DNA from: Candidatus Competibacteraceae bacterium
Lineage (GTDB): Bacteria; Pseudomonadota; Gammaproteobacteria; Competibacterales; Competibacteraceae
Direction of reading: 5' to 3'
DNA: 9,195 bases
NCBI GenBank assembly: GCA_003527885.1
Contig: DPWB01000213.1
Coordinates: forward strand, 888 to 10,082
The position numbers were made by a program, and so were the translations under genes. Shown one piece after another: positions 1 to 7,053 of the stretch (position 1 is the first letter of the stretch; each line of letters starts with the position of its first letter). The notes below the pieces were generated by a model. The model had not been told where the DNA came from, made no database searches, and saw nothing but the letters and a program-made list of their open reading frames with translations.

Positions 1-543
1 CAAAGCGGGCCGGACATCCAGATCGCCTTCGTCCACGTGCCGTTCGACATCATCATCGGCCAGCAAAACCCCAACGCGGTCAGCATCTTGCCCGGCGTGG
101 TGCGGCCGACCTCGCGCGGCTGGGTGCGGCTGGCGAGCGCCGATCCCCTGGCCAAACCGCTGGTCAACCCGAACTACCTGAGCACCGAGGAAGACACCCA
201 GCGCTTGGTGGACGCGGTGAAGCGCTCGCGCGAGATTTTCGCCGCCCGCGCCTTTGCCGAATGGGTGACCGGCGAGGTGCTGCCGGGACCGGGCGTCAGC
301 AGCGACGCGCAACTGCGCGAGTTCGTGCGCCAACGGGCCGACTCGTACCACCACCAGGCCGGTTCCTGCAAGATGGGCGTGGACGATCTGGCGGTGGTGG
401 ACCCCGGCTTGCGCGTGCATGGCCTGCAAGGATTGCGGGTGGCGGACGCCAGCGTGATGCCGGCGGTGCCGTCCGGCAACTGCCACGCCGGCATTCTGAT
501 GGTCGCCGAAAAATGCGCCGATCTGATCAAGGCCGAGCGCTGA
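1..543 (+). CDS. GMC family FAD-dependent oxidoreductase, C-terminal fragment
   Basis: The frame is open from base 1 (reading QSGPDIQIAFVHVPFD) to TGA at 541-543, giving 180 codons of a gene that begins left of the window. GMC oxidoreductases (choline dehydrogenase, glucose/alcohol oxidases) oxidise alcohols with FAD and are usually about 500-560 residues, so roughly the last third is present. Seen here are the substrate-domain stretch with VNPNYLS, the catalytic motif YHHQAGSCKMG (canonical YHPxGTCxMG; the active-site His is probably fragment residue 118) and the C-terminal FAD-contact block VVDPGLRVHGLQGLRVADAS followed by VPSGNCHAG. The last motif is usually GNTNAP, so the second catalytic position is His (fragment residue 162), as in glucose oxidase-type members, rather than Asn. 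The GTG at 37 is internal, not the start. The stop is 10 bases before the next gene, so the two are probably cotranscribed. Substrate unknown; the family call is secure. Confidence 0.93.
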   Translation, partial: QSGPDIQIAFVHVPFDIIIGQQNPNAVSILPGVVRPTSRGWVRLASADPLAKPLVNPNYLSTEEDTQRLVDAVKRSREIFAARAFAEWVTGEVLPGPGVSSDAQLREFVRQRADSYHHQAGSCKMGVDDLAVVDPGLRVHGLQGLRVADASVMPAVPSGNCHAGILMVAEKCADLIKAER

Positions 544-547
544 GGAG
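542..547 (+). promoter_or_regulatory. Ribosome binding site of the VOC gene
   Basis: GAGGAG overlaps the stop codon of the GMC gene. It lies 6 bases before ATG 554 but only 3 before the in-frame TTG at 551. The spacing and the better codon both favour ATG 554 as the start, and the overlap with the preceding stop suggests translational coupling. Confidence 0.65.
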
Positions 548-553
548 CCGTTG

Positions 554-982
554 ATGACCTTTCACCATCTTTCCCTGAATTGCACCGACCTTCCGACCGT
601 CGAGCGCTTTTACAGCCAGCATTTCGGCTTCCGTCGCGCCCGCGCGATCGACCTGCCGGACGGCCGCCAAATCGTGTTTCTGCGCGGCGGTGACGTGTAT
701 CTGGAACTGTTCCCGGCCCAAGGCGCGCGGCCCGCGTCGCCGGACACCAATAACGAGGGGCTGCTGTATCCCGGCGTGCGCAACTTCTCGTTCCAGGTGG
801 ATGACGTGGACGCGCATATCAAAGCGATGGGCGATGCGGCGCGCATCACCTTCGGGCCGCTGAGTTTCGACGCCTTCATTCCCGGCTGGCGCAGCGTGTG
901 GCTGGCCGACCCCGAAGGCAACATTTTTCAGGTGACCCAGGGCTTCACCGATCAGGAGAACCCGCCCCCGCTGCCGGATTGA
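554..982 (+). CDS. VOC superfamily (glyoxalase-like) protein
   Basis: A 142-residue cytoplasmic protein with the two beta-alpha-beta-beta-beta modules of the vicinal oxygen chelate fold. Module 1 starts MTFHHLSLNCTDLPTVERFY with a paired FGF strand and ends in VYLELF; module 2 starts GVRNFSFQVDDVDA and ends WLADPEGNIFQV. The family uses two His/Glu pairs to hold a divalent metal in glyoxalases, dioxygenases and epimerases. Here the likely ligands are H5 (or H4), E51 and E121, while the position usually held by a His at the start of module 2 is N77. The metal site may therefore be altered or lost. The length is typical of single-domain members. The start is ATG 554, supported by the GAGGAG site. 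It sits between the GMC gene (10 bases upstream) and a GH13 gene (48 bases downstream). Substrate cannot be told from sequence. Confidence 0.88.
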   Translation: MTFHHLSLNCTDLPTVERFYSQHFGFRRARAIDLPDGRQIVFLRGGDVYLELFPAQGARPASPDTNNEGLLYPGVRNFSFQVDDVDAHIKAMGDAARITFGPLSFDAFIPGWRSVWLADPEGNIFQVTQGFTDQENPPPLPD

Positions 983-1030
983 GCGGATTTCCGCCGCGCT
1001 ACTGAACGGAAGGATGAGAGGGAGATTTTC

Positions 1031-3532
1031 ATGGCATTGATTCCCGTGCGGTTCGAGTATCTGACCGGCTTGCGACAACCGTTGCTGAGCAACGCCCGAT
1101 TGTCGGGCAGTTGGAACGCGCAAGGCTTGCGGTCGGAGCAGTGGCGTTCGACCCCGATGGAGGCGTTCACCGCCGAGGACGGCTGTCCCGCCTTCCGGGC
1201 CACGGTTCAGCTCGACGATAGCCAGCTCGGCCAAAGCTTCCGCTGGGGCGTGACGGTGGACACGCCGCAACGCGCCGATGCCTGGGCTATTCCGACCGAG
1301 GTCAGCGAGGCCGCCGCGACCGAGCGCTACCGCGCCTTCACCCTGCGGGCCGCCGATCAGACCGAACGCTACTACCTGACCCACTGCCGCCGGCTCGGCG
1401 CGAACAAGCTGTATGCCGCCGGCCAGCCCGCGCCGGCCATCCGTTTCGCGGTGTGGGCGCCGAACGCGCGCGATGTGGAACTGGTGCGCGGCGAGCCGGC
1501 GGGCGGCTACATCTGGAACGACGGGCGAGGCGTCACGGCGACCTTGCCGATGCACCGCGCCGAGGATGGCATTTGGGCGACCCAGGTCGGCGACGCGCCC
1601 GAACTGGCGAGCTTCGCCGGCTTCGACCATAGCCCTTATCTGTTCCGCATCACCCGCGAGGATGGCTCGCTCGCCTATCGCACCGACCTCTATTCCCGCT
1701 GCCAGCTCGGCGGCGGCGGCAAGAACCCCGACGCCCCCGAACCCGGCGATGCGCCGTGGAACGGAACCCGGCAAGATTTAGATGGGACAAAAAGCTGTTC
1801 GGTAGTGGTCGATCCCGAACGGATCGTGCGGCCGTTCCGCCAGTTGGACGCCGACGGCAATCCGGTCTGGCCGGAAACCGATTGGGTGGCCGGGGAGGAG
1901 TTTTGGCGGGATGAGTTCGACCCGAACCGGCCGCTGCCGACCCGCATCGACGATCTGGTGATTTACGAACTGCACATCGACGGACTGGGCGCGGGACAGG
2001 TTCCGCGCGGCACGCTGGCGGAAGCCATCGGCCTGCTCGATTATCTGGCCGATCTCGGAATCAACTGCGTCGAACTGATGCCGACTTCCGAGTTCGAGGG
2101 CTGGACCAACTGGGGCTACGGCACCTCGCACTTTCTGGCCATCGAATACGCCGGCGGCGGCCGCGACCAATTCAAGCATTTCGTGCGCGAATGTCACCGG
2201 CACGGCATCGCCGTGCTGCTGGACGTGGTGTACAACCACTACACCCACGACGGCGAACGGGCGCAGTGGGCTTACGACGCCACCGTCCCCGAAAACAACA
2301 TTTACTACTGGTACGAGGGACGACCCGGCGATTACCCCGCCTACGAAGCAGCGGCGCGGCGCAACCCGCAACAGACGCCCGCCGGCCACGGCGGCTACAT
2401 CGACAACATGTCCACCGGCTACGCGCCGCGCTACCGGGAAGAAACCGTGCGCAAGCTGTTCATCAGCAGCGCGGCCATGCTGGTCAGCGAATTCCACCTC
2501 GACGGCTTCCGGGTCGATCAGACCACCTCGATCCACTCTTACGCGGTCCTGCACGCCAACGGCGCGCCCGCCGACGCCGCGCGGGCCTTCGGCGCGAAAT
2601 TCCTGCGCGAGTGGACCCGGACGCTCAAGCTGATCAAGCCGAACGTGTTGTTGACCGCCGAGGATCATTCCGGCTGGGCGGCGGTGACGCAATCCAGCGA
2701 ACAAGGCGGCCTCGGCTTCGACGCCACTTGGTACGCGGATTTCTACCATCACCTGATCGGCGACGCCCAGAACGACGCCAGCCGCGCCCGGTTGCTCAAA
2801 TTCGCCGGCTACGGCGACGACCGGCCGTTGGCGATGGGTCGCTTCGCCGGCGCGCTGGCGGACAGCGCCAACGCCAAGGTGGTGTATCACGAATCGCACG
2901 ACGAAGCCGGCAATTCCTATTACGAGGAAGGCGGCCAGCGGGTGTATTCGGCGCGAACCCTGGTGGTCGCGGTGAACGGCGCGTCGCTGAACAACGTGGA
3001 AACCCGCCGCTACGCCGAGGCCCGCGCCCGCGTCGCCGCCGGCCTGACCCTGCTGGGGCCGGGCATTCCGATGTTCTTCATGGGCGAGGAAGTCGGCGCG
3101 ACCGAACCGTACCGTTACGACGATTTCATCGACCACCGGGAAAACTTTCCGGCGCTGCGGCAAGGAGCCGGGGCGGACCTGTTCCGCTTTTATCGGGAAC
3201 TGATCCGCCTGCGGCTCGCCCGCCCCGCCTTGCGCTCGCGCAATATCGAAATCCTGCACGCCCACGACGCCAACCGCGTGCTGGCCTTCCGGCGCTGGGA
3301 CGGCGGCGAGGAACTGCTGGTGCTCGCCAGCCTCAACAACCGCCCGTTCGCCGACGGCTACCGGATTCAAAACGCGCGGATCGGCGACGGGCGCTGGCGG
3401 CCGGTCTTCAACAGCGATGACGCCGATTACGGCGGTGGCGGCTCGGTCGATGCGGACCCCATCACGTCCGCCGGCGGCGCGTTGTCCGCCCGCCTCCCGG
3501 CCAACAGCGTGCTGGTGTTCCAACGGCAATGA
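1031..3532 (+). CDS. GH13 alpha-glucan enzyme, branching-enzyme-like, with CBM48-type N-terminal module
   Basis: An 833-residue protein without a signal peptide, so probably cytoplasmic. Residues 1-125 form an extra N-terminal region with a carbohydrate-module-like start (ARLSGSWNAQG at 22-32). Residues ~136-215 resemble the CBM48/E-set module of branching and debranching enzymes (AIRFAVWAPNARDVELV). The catalytic barrel begins near 308 (DDLVIYELHIDG). All four GH13 regions are present: DVVYNH 398-403, GFRVDQ with nucleophile D496, LTAEDHSGW with acid/base E544, and YHESHDE with D624. SHDE in region IV and the AEDHSGW...GGLGFDATWYADFYHHL stretch resemble glycogen branching enzyme GlgB (AEESTAWP...GGLGF; LSHDEV) more than alpha-amylases or TreZ. 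MFFMGEE near 681 is also GlgB-like. It probably transfers or hydrolyses alpha-1,4-glucan, but branching activity is an inference. An AGGGAG site at 1019-1024 lies 6 bases before the ATG. An alpha-amylase gene follows after 32 bases. Confidence 0.9.
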   Translation: MALIPVRFEYLTGLRQPLLSNARLSGSWNAQGLRSEQWRSTPMEAFTAEDGCPAFRATVQLDDSQLGQSFRWGVTVDTPQRADAWAIPTEVSEAAATERYRAFTLRAADQTERYYLTHCRRLGANKLYAAGQPAPAIRFAVWAPNARDVELVRGEPAGGYIWNDGRGVTATLPMHRAEDGIWATQVGDAPELASFAGFDHSPYLFRITREDGSLAYRTDLYSRCQLGGGGKNPDAPEPGDAPWNGTRQDLDGTKSCSVVVDPERIVRPFRQLDADGNPVWPETDWVAGEEFWRDEFDPNRPLPTRIDDLVIYELHIDGLGAGQVPRGTLAEAIGLLDYLADLGINCVELMPTSEFEGWTNWGYGTSHFLAIEYAGGGRDQFKHFVRECHRHGIAVLLDVVYNHYTHDGERAQWAYDATVPENNIYYWYEGRPGDYPAYEAAARRNPQQTPAGHGGYIDNMSTGYAPRYREETVRKLFISSAAMLVSEFHLDGFRVDQTTSIHSYAVLHANGAPADAARAFGAKFLREWTRTLKLIKPNVLLTAEDHSGWAAVTQSSEQGGLGFDATWYADFYHHLIGDAQNDASRARLLKFAGYGDDRPLAMGRFAGALADSANAKVVYHESHDEAGNSYYEEGGQRVYSARTLVVAVNGASLNNVETRRYAEARARVAAGLTLLGPGIPMFFMGEEVGATEPYRYDDFIDHRENFPALRQGAGADLFRFYRELIRLRLARPALRSRNIEILHAHDANRVLAFRRWDGGEELLVLASLNNRPFADGYRIQNARIGDGRWRPVFNSDDADYGGGGSVDADPITSAGGALSARLPANSVLVFQRQ

Positions 3533-3564
3533 TCGTTCGAGACGGCGGCCCAGGAAGCTGAGCG

Positions 3565-4986
3565 ATGGCGACCAACGAAACTCTGATGCAGTACTTCTAC
3601 TGGGATTACCCGGCCGATGGCACGCTGTGGGGCGAGATGGCGCGTAATGCCTCAGAGCTGGCGCGAGCGGGGATCACCGCGCTGTGGCTGCCGTCGCCGT
3701 GCAAGGCGCGGGAGGGTTATTCGGATGTTGGCTACGGACTCTACGATCTGTGGGATTTGGGGGAGTTCGACCAAAAAGGCTCGGTGCGCACCAAGTACGG
3801 CACCCGCGCGGAGCTGGAAGCGGCCATCGCCGCCGCGCACGCCGCTGGCCTGCGGATTTATCTGGACGTCGTCTTCAACCACAAGGCGGGCGCGGACGCC
3901 ACCGAAGCGGTGACGGCCATACCGGTCTCTCAGGACAACCGCAACATCGAGATCGGCCCGCCGCGCGAAATCGATGTCTGGACCTCCTTCAGCTTTCCCG
4001 GTCGAGGCGATACGTATTCCAGCTTCAAGTGGCATTGGTTCCACTTCGACGCGGTGGATTTCGACCAGCGCACCAGCGCGCGCGAGATCTTCCGGCTACG
4101 CGACAAGGTATTTCAGACGCCGGTCGATCCCGAACGCGGCAACTTCGATTACCTGATGTTCGCCGATCTCGACATGAGCAGCGCCGAGGTGTGCAACGAA
4201 CTGCGCGTCTGGGGCGAATGGATCGTCCGCAGTTTGAATATCGATGGCTTTCGGCTCGATGCCGTCAAACATATCCGGTTCCCCTTCTTCAGCGAATGGC
4301 TGGACGCCGTGCGCGGGGCTTTCCCGGACCGCGAGCTGTTCGCGGTCGGCGAGTATTTTTCCGGCAATCTGGCCACGCTGGAGTGGTTTCTCGATCAGAC
4401 CGGCCGGCGCATGTCGCTGTTCGACTTCCCGCTCTATTTCAACCTGCGGGCGGCGTCCGAAGGCAGCGGCAACTTCGATATGCGAAACCTGCTGAACGAC
4501 ACTTTGCTGGCACGCGATCCGGCGCTGGCGGTCACCTTCACCGACAACCACGACACCTATCGCGAAAGGACCATTCAGGGCTGGTTCAAACCGCTGGCCT
4601 ACGCCTTGATTTTGCTGTGGGAAGGCGGTCGGCCTTGCCTGTTTTATCCCGACTATTACGGCGCGCCGGGCCAGCCGTCACATCGCCGGATGCTTGATCG
4701 TCTGTTAGCGGTGCGGCGCGATCACGCCTACGGCGCGCAAAACACTTACTTCGATCATCCCGATGTGGTCGGCTGGACCCGCTCGGGCGATGCCGACCAT
4801 CCACGCGCCATCGCGGTGCTGCTCAGCGACGGGCCGGGCGGCTCGAAGCGGATGAACGTCAACCGCCCGAACCGGGCATTTCTGGACGCGACCGACAACA
4901 TCGGCGACGCGATTGTCGCCGGCGCGGACGGCTGGGGTGAGTTCCGCTGCAACGGCGGCTCCGTGTCGGTATGGGTCGAGCAATAA
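3565..4986 (+). CDS. amyA: Cytoplasmic alpha-amylase, GH13 subfamily 5
   Basis: A 473-residue alpha-amylase that hydrolyses internal alpha-1,4 bonds of glycogen, starch or maltodextrin. It begins directly with the catalytic barrel (LMQYFYWDYPADGTLW, then WLPSPCKA and SDVGYGLYDLWDLGEF), which is diagnostic of the Bacillus liquefying amylase / E. coli AmyA group. Catalytic regions are DVVFNHKAGADATE at 101-114, GFRLDAVKHI with nucleophile D232, VGEYFSG with acid E263, and FTDNHD with transition-state Asp D330. The domain B segment including NFDYLMFADLDMS (193-205), which contributes calcium sites in relatives, is present. There is no signal peptide, so it should act inside the cell on stored or imported glucan. 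Length is close to E. coli AmyA. AGGAAG at 3552-3557 lies 7 bases before the ATG. It follows the branching-like GH13 gene by 32 bases, so both probably act on the same polymer. The symbol follows the family resemblance to E. coli amyA. Confidence 0.93.
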   Translation: MATNETLMQYFYWDYPADGTLWGEMARNASELARAGITALWLPSPCKAREGYSDVGYGLYDLWDLGEFDQKGSVRTKYGTRAELEAAIAAAHAAGLRIYLDVVFNHKAGADATEAVTAIPVSQDNRNIEIGPPREIDVWTSFSFPGRGDTYSSFKWHWFHFDAVDFDQRTSAREIFRLRDKVFQTPVDPERGNFDYLMFADLDMSSAEVCNELRVWGEWIVRSLNIDGFRLDAVKHIRFPFFSEWLDAVRGAFPDRELFAVGEYFSGNLATLEWFLDQTGRRMSLFDFPLYFNLRAASEGSGNFDMRNLLNDTLLARDPALAVTFTDNHDTYRERTIQGWFKPLAYALILLWEGGRPCLFYPDYYGAPGQPSHRRMLDRLLAVRRDHAYGAQNTYFDHPDVVGWTRSGDADHPRAIAVLLSDGPGGSKRMNVNRPNRAFLDATDNIGDAIVAGADGWGEFRCNGGSVSVWVEQ

Positions 4987-4999
4987 ACCGAGGTGAACC

Positions 5000-5899
5000 A
5001 TGACTCAAGAAAGTCAATTGGAACAGAACAAGCGCATCGTGCGCCGCGCCATCGAGGAAGGCTGGAATCCGGCCAACCTCGCGGTCATCGACGAACTGTA
5101 CGCCGCCGCTTTCCTGTTTCATCAGGAAAGCGGCGAGGCCGTACGCGGTCTGGATGCGTTCAAAACCTGGATCGCCACGATTCACGGCGCGTTCCCGGAC
5201 ATTCGCTATCAGATTGAGGCGATGTACGCGGAAGGCGATAAGGTCGCCACCCGCTACACCGTGCGCGGCACGCACACCGGCGATTTTCGGGGGCTGCCGC
5301 CGACGGGGCGGTCTTTCAACCTGAGCGGCCATCTCATCCACCGCGTCGCCGCCGGCAAAAAAACCGAAGGCTGGGGCATTTGGGACACCCTGGGCTTGAT
5401 GACCCAGCTCGGCGTGATCCCGCCGGTCCGCCTGGGCGGCCCGCCGCCCGTCGATACCGCCGCCAACATCGCCGCCACCCGCCGCCTGTTCGAGGCGCTG
5501 AGCAGCCGCGACCCCTCGGTGCTACCGGCGGCTATCGACGAATTAATGGTTCCCGAATTCGTCACTCACGGCGACGCGCTGTTCCCGCTGGTCTACGGCC
5601 GGGATGCGCTGCGGCAGGCGATTCCCCGCTTCAAGGCCGCTTATCCCGACGCCACCGCGACGGTCCAGCAGATTTTCGCCGAAGGCAACAAGGTCGTGGT
5701 GCACGTCCGAGTCAACGGCACGCAGGAAGGCGAATGGATGGGAATGCCCGCGACCCGCCAGCCGATGAACTGGACGGCCAGTTCCATCATTCGCTTCAAC
5801 AGCGCCGGCAAGATGGCGGAACGCTGGGTGATCGAGGACGAACTGGGCGTCATGCAGCAGCTCGGTCGGGTTCCGCGCTTTCAGGGTCAAGCGGGCTGA
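5000..5899 (+). CDS. Tandem SnoaL-like (ester cyclase family) two-domain protein
   Basis: A 299-residue protein made of two consecutive NTF2-fold SnoaL-like domains, about residues 7-141 and 154-292, joined by a Gly/Pro-rich linker (VRLGGPPPVD). Each domain has the same order: a helix ending in IDEL, an AxFxxH or PEFVTH strand, a Tyr/Phe-Pro-Asp (PD) turn, AEGxKV, a GTxxGxxxGxPxTxR loop and a final W...D...LGxxPxxx strand. SnoaL is a polyketide cyclase whose catalytic Asp lies in that last strand; the matching residues here are D129 and D280, with H41 and H190 in the pocket. Most family members are single domains of ~130-150 residues, so this is an internal duplication or fusion. It lies only 13 bases after the amylase stop with GAGGTG at 4990-4995, so cotranslation is likely. 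Reaction and substrate unknown; many SnoaL-like proteins are isomerases, hydrolases or cyclases of small molecules. Confidence 0.88.
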   Translation: MTQESQLEQNKRIVRRAIEEGWNPANLAVIDELYAAAFLFHQESGEAVRGLDAFKTWIATIHGAFPDIRYQIEAMYAEGDKVATRYTVRGTHTGDFRGLPPTGRSFNLSGHLIHRVAAGKKTEGWGIWDTLGLMTQLGVIPPVRLGGPPPVDTAANIAATRRLFEALSSRDPSVLPAAIDELMVPEFVTHGDALFPLVYGRDALRQAIPRFKAAYPDATATVQQIFAEGNKVVVHVRVNGTQEGEWMGMPATRQPMNWTASSIIRFNSAGKMAERWVIEDELGVMQQLGRVPRFQGQAG

Positions 5900-5935
5900 C
5901 ACCGGATCATCCATCAGCCTGGGGAGCAAAGACTA

Positions 5936-6382
5936 ATGGCATCAGTTGAAGAGAGAAACAAGGCCAGCATCGTTCGTTTTTACGACGAAATCATCAATCA
6001 GGGTAAGGTCGCCGTCGTCGATGAATTGATGGAACCCAACTTCGTGCATTACGGCGAAACCCTGTTTCCACGCATCGAAGGTAGTGCGGCGATTAAAGCC
6101 GGCGTCCAAGGGGTGATCAACGCCTATCCCGACGGGCATACCACCGTGGAAGGACTGGTGGCGGAGGGCGATACGGTGGTGTGTCTGCTGTCCTGGCGCG
6201 GCACCCAGCGAGGCCCGTTCATGGGCATTGCTCCGACCGGCAAGGTTTCGACTTGGCGCGGTATTTCCACTTACCGCTTCAACGCGGAGGGCCGAATTAT
6301 CGAACGCTGGGCCAACATGGATGTGATGGGGCAACTGCGTGATCTCGGCGTGATTCCCGAAATCGGGCCGAACGGGAATTGA
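5936..6382 (+). CDS. SnoaL-like (ester cyclase family) single-domain protein
   Basis: A 148-residue single NTF2-fold domain, paralogous to its neighbours. Recognisable elements are KASIVRFYDEIINQGKVAVVDELM, PNFVHYGETLFP, AYPDGHTTVEGLVAEGD, the GTQRGPFMGIAPTGK loop, and the C-terminal ERWANMDVMGQLRDLGVIPE. The Asp matching the SnoaL catalytic residue is D129. The pocket His of the sister domains is replaced here by Y39, with a His one residue earlier (H38), so the active site may differ. It has no signal peptide. The start at ATG 5936 is preceded by GGGGAG at 5921-5926, a spacing of 9 bases. It lies 36 bases after the two-domain SnoaL-like gene and 37 bases before the next family member. That spacing suggests one transcript and an origin by local duplication. 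The substrate is unknown. Confidence 0.87.
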   Translation: MASVEERNKASIVRFYDEIINQGKVAVVDELMEPNFVHYGETLFPRIEGSAAIKAGVQGVINAYPDGHTTVEGLVAEGDTVVCLLSWRGTQRGPFMGIAPTGKVSTWRGISTYRFNAEGRIIERWANMDVMGQLRDLGVIPEIGPNGN

Positions 6383-6419
6383 GCCACGCCAATCGTTTTA
6401 TCTTCCGGGGAAATCCATC

Positions 6420-6845
6420 ATGTCAGAAGCAAACAAAACCATCGTCCGCCGCTTTTATGCGGAGGTCATGAATCAGGGCAATGTGAGCGTGTTGGATGAA
6501 ATCATGGCGCCCGATTTCAGGGATCACGGCGAAACCTTGTTTGGCAGTCCGCAGGGGCGCGAGGCTTTAAAGCAGGGCGTCACGGGCGCTCGCAGCCTTC
6601 TTTCCAATCTCAACGTGCAGCTTCACGATGTCATCGCCGACGGCGAACTGGTCGGCGTGCGCGGAACCATGCGTTGCACGCACCAGGGAGAGTTTCTTGG
6701 CGTCGCTCCCAGCGGCAATGAATTGACCTGGAACGGCGTCGCGCTGTTTCGGGTGGTGGACGGCAAAATCACGGAACGCTGGTTCAATTCGGACAGCTTG
6801 AGCATCGTGCAGCAGCTCGGATTGGTTTCACCCTCCGGTGTTTGA
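6420..6845 (+). CDS. SnoaL-like (ester cyclase family) single-domain protein
   Basis: A 141-residue NTF2-fold domain and the fourth SnoaL-like unit in a row. It shares NKTIVRRFYAEVMNQGNVSVLDEIM, PDFRDHGETLF (H36), GTMRCTHQGEFLGVAPSGN and ERWFNSDSLSIVQQLGLV (D125 matching the SnoaL Asp) with the gene before it. Where family members usually have a YPD turn it has SLLSNLNV, so that loop has diverged. DNA similarity to its neighbour persists locally: bases 6525-6542 match 6050-6067 at 16 of 18 positions, which fits duplication followed by divergence. GGGGAAA at 6407-6413 precedes ATG 6420. It is probably the last SnoaL-like gene of the operon; the next frame begins 52 bases later. Function unknown beyond a small-molecule-binding or cyclase/isomerase fold. 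Confidence 0.87.
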   Translation: MSEANKTIVRRFYAEVMNQGNVSVLDEIMAPDFRDHGETLFGSPQGREALKQGVTGARSLLSNLNVQLHDVIADGELVGVRGTMRCTHQGEFLGVAPSGNELTWNGVALFRVVDGKITERWFNSDSLSIVQQLGLVSPSGV

Positions 6846-6897
6846 TGTCCCGTCCGGGTATCCGGCAATCATTCCAAGATTTCGAGAGTAGAAAATT

Positions 6898-7053
6898 ATG
6901 GATCGCCCGCCAGACTTGTGCAAATCAGAATTTACACCTTTTGCTTTTCTCATTTTAATCGCCTTGCTGGGGCTTTTGCAGTGCACCGCCGCCGATTCTC
7001 TCCGACCCGGCGACCTTCCAGCGAAGCAGAGCGCTATGATTTATGGCCGATAA
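6898..7053 (+). CDS. Short leader-like frame with hydrophobic segment (possible detached signal peptide of the phosphoesterase)
   Basis: ATG 6898 opens a 51-codon frame ending at TAA 7051-7053, with a modest GAGAG site at 6884-6888. The product has a short N-terminus with R3 and K9, a hydrophobic run from about residue 15 to 28 (FAFLILIALLGLLQ), then CTAADSLRPGDLP. This is the shape of a signal peptide. LLQC is a poor lipobox because of Gln at -1; cleavage after the CTAA stretch by signal peptidase I is possible. The frame overlaps the start of the phosphoesterase gene by 11 bases in another frame. Removing one T from the TTT at 7040-7042 would fuse the two into one secreted protein. It could instead be a real small membrane protein that couples translation to the downstream gene. 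No homologue is recognised. Confidence 0.45.
   Translation: MDRPPDLCKSEFTPFAFLILIALLGLLQCTAADSLRPGDLPAKQSAMIYGR
7040..7042 (+). other. Candidate frameshift point (TTT run)
   Basis: The leader frame (6898-7053) and the phosphoesterase frame (from ATG 7043) are offset by one base. The phosphoesterase frame is closed just upstream by TGA at 7037-7039 and the leader frame ends at 7051, so any join must fall within about 7040-7050. Loss of one T in this run gives ATG ATT ATG GCC GAT AAG, joining the leader to MADKG of the phosphoesterase. Whether the extra T is genuine, an assembly error or irrelevant cannot be decided from one sequence. Confidence 0.35.

Noticed and set aside
527..3529. Two long open frames on the - strand (527-1774 and 1778-3529) opposite the GMC/VOC/GH13 genes
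   Set aside because: They mirror well-supported + strand genes, have low-complexity Ala/Gly/Arg/Val-rich translations and no recognisable motifs. Such antisense frames are common in high-GC coding DNA.
2191..4697. Long + strand alternative frames inside the two GH13 genes (2191-3420 and 3684-4697)
   Set aside because: They are Arg/Pro/Gly-rich shadows in a shifted frame, while the overlapping frames carry complete GH13 motifs.
6846..6897. Possible terminator around CCGGGTATCCGG after the last SnoaL-like gene
   Set aside because: The stem is only four bases and no T run follows.
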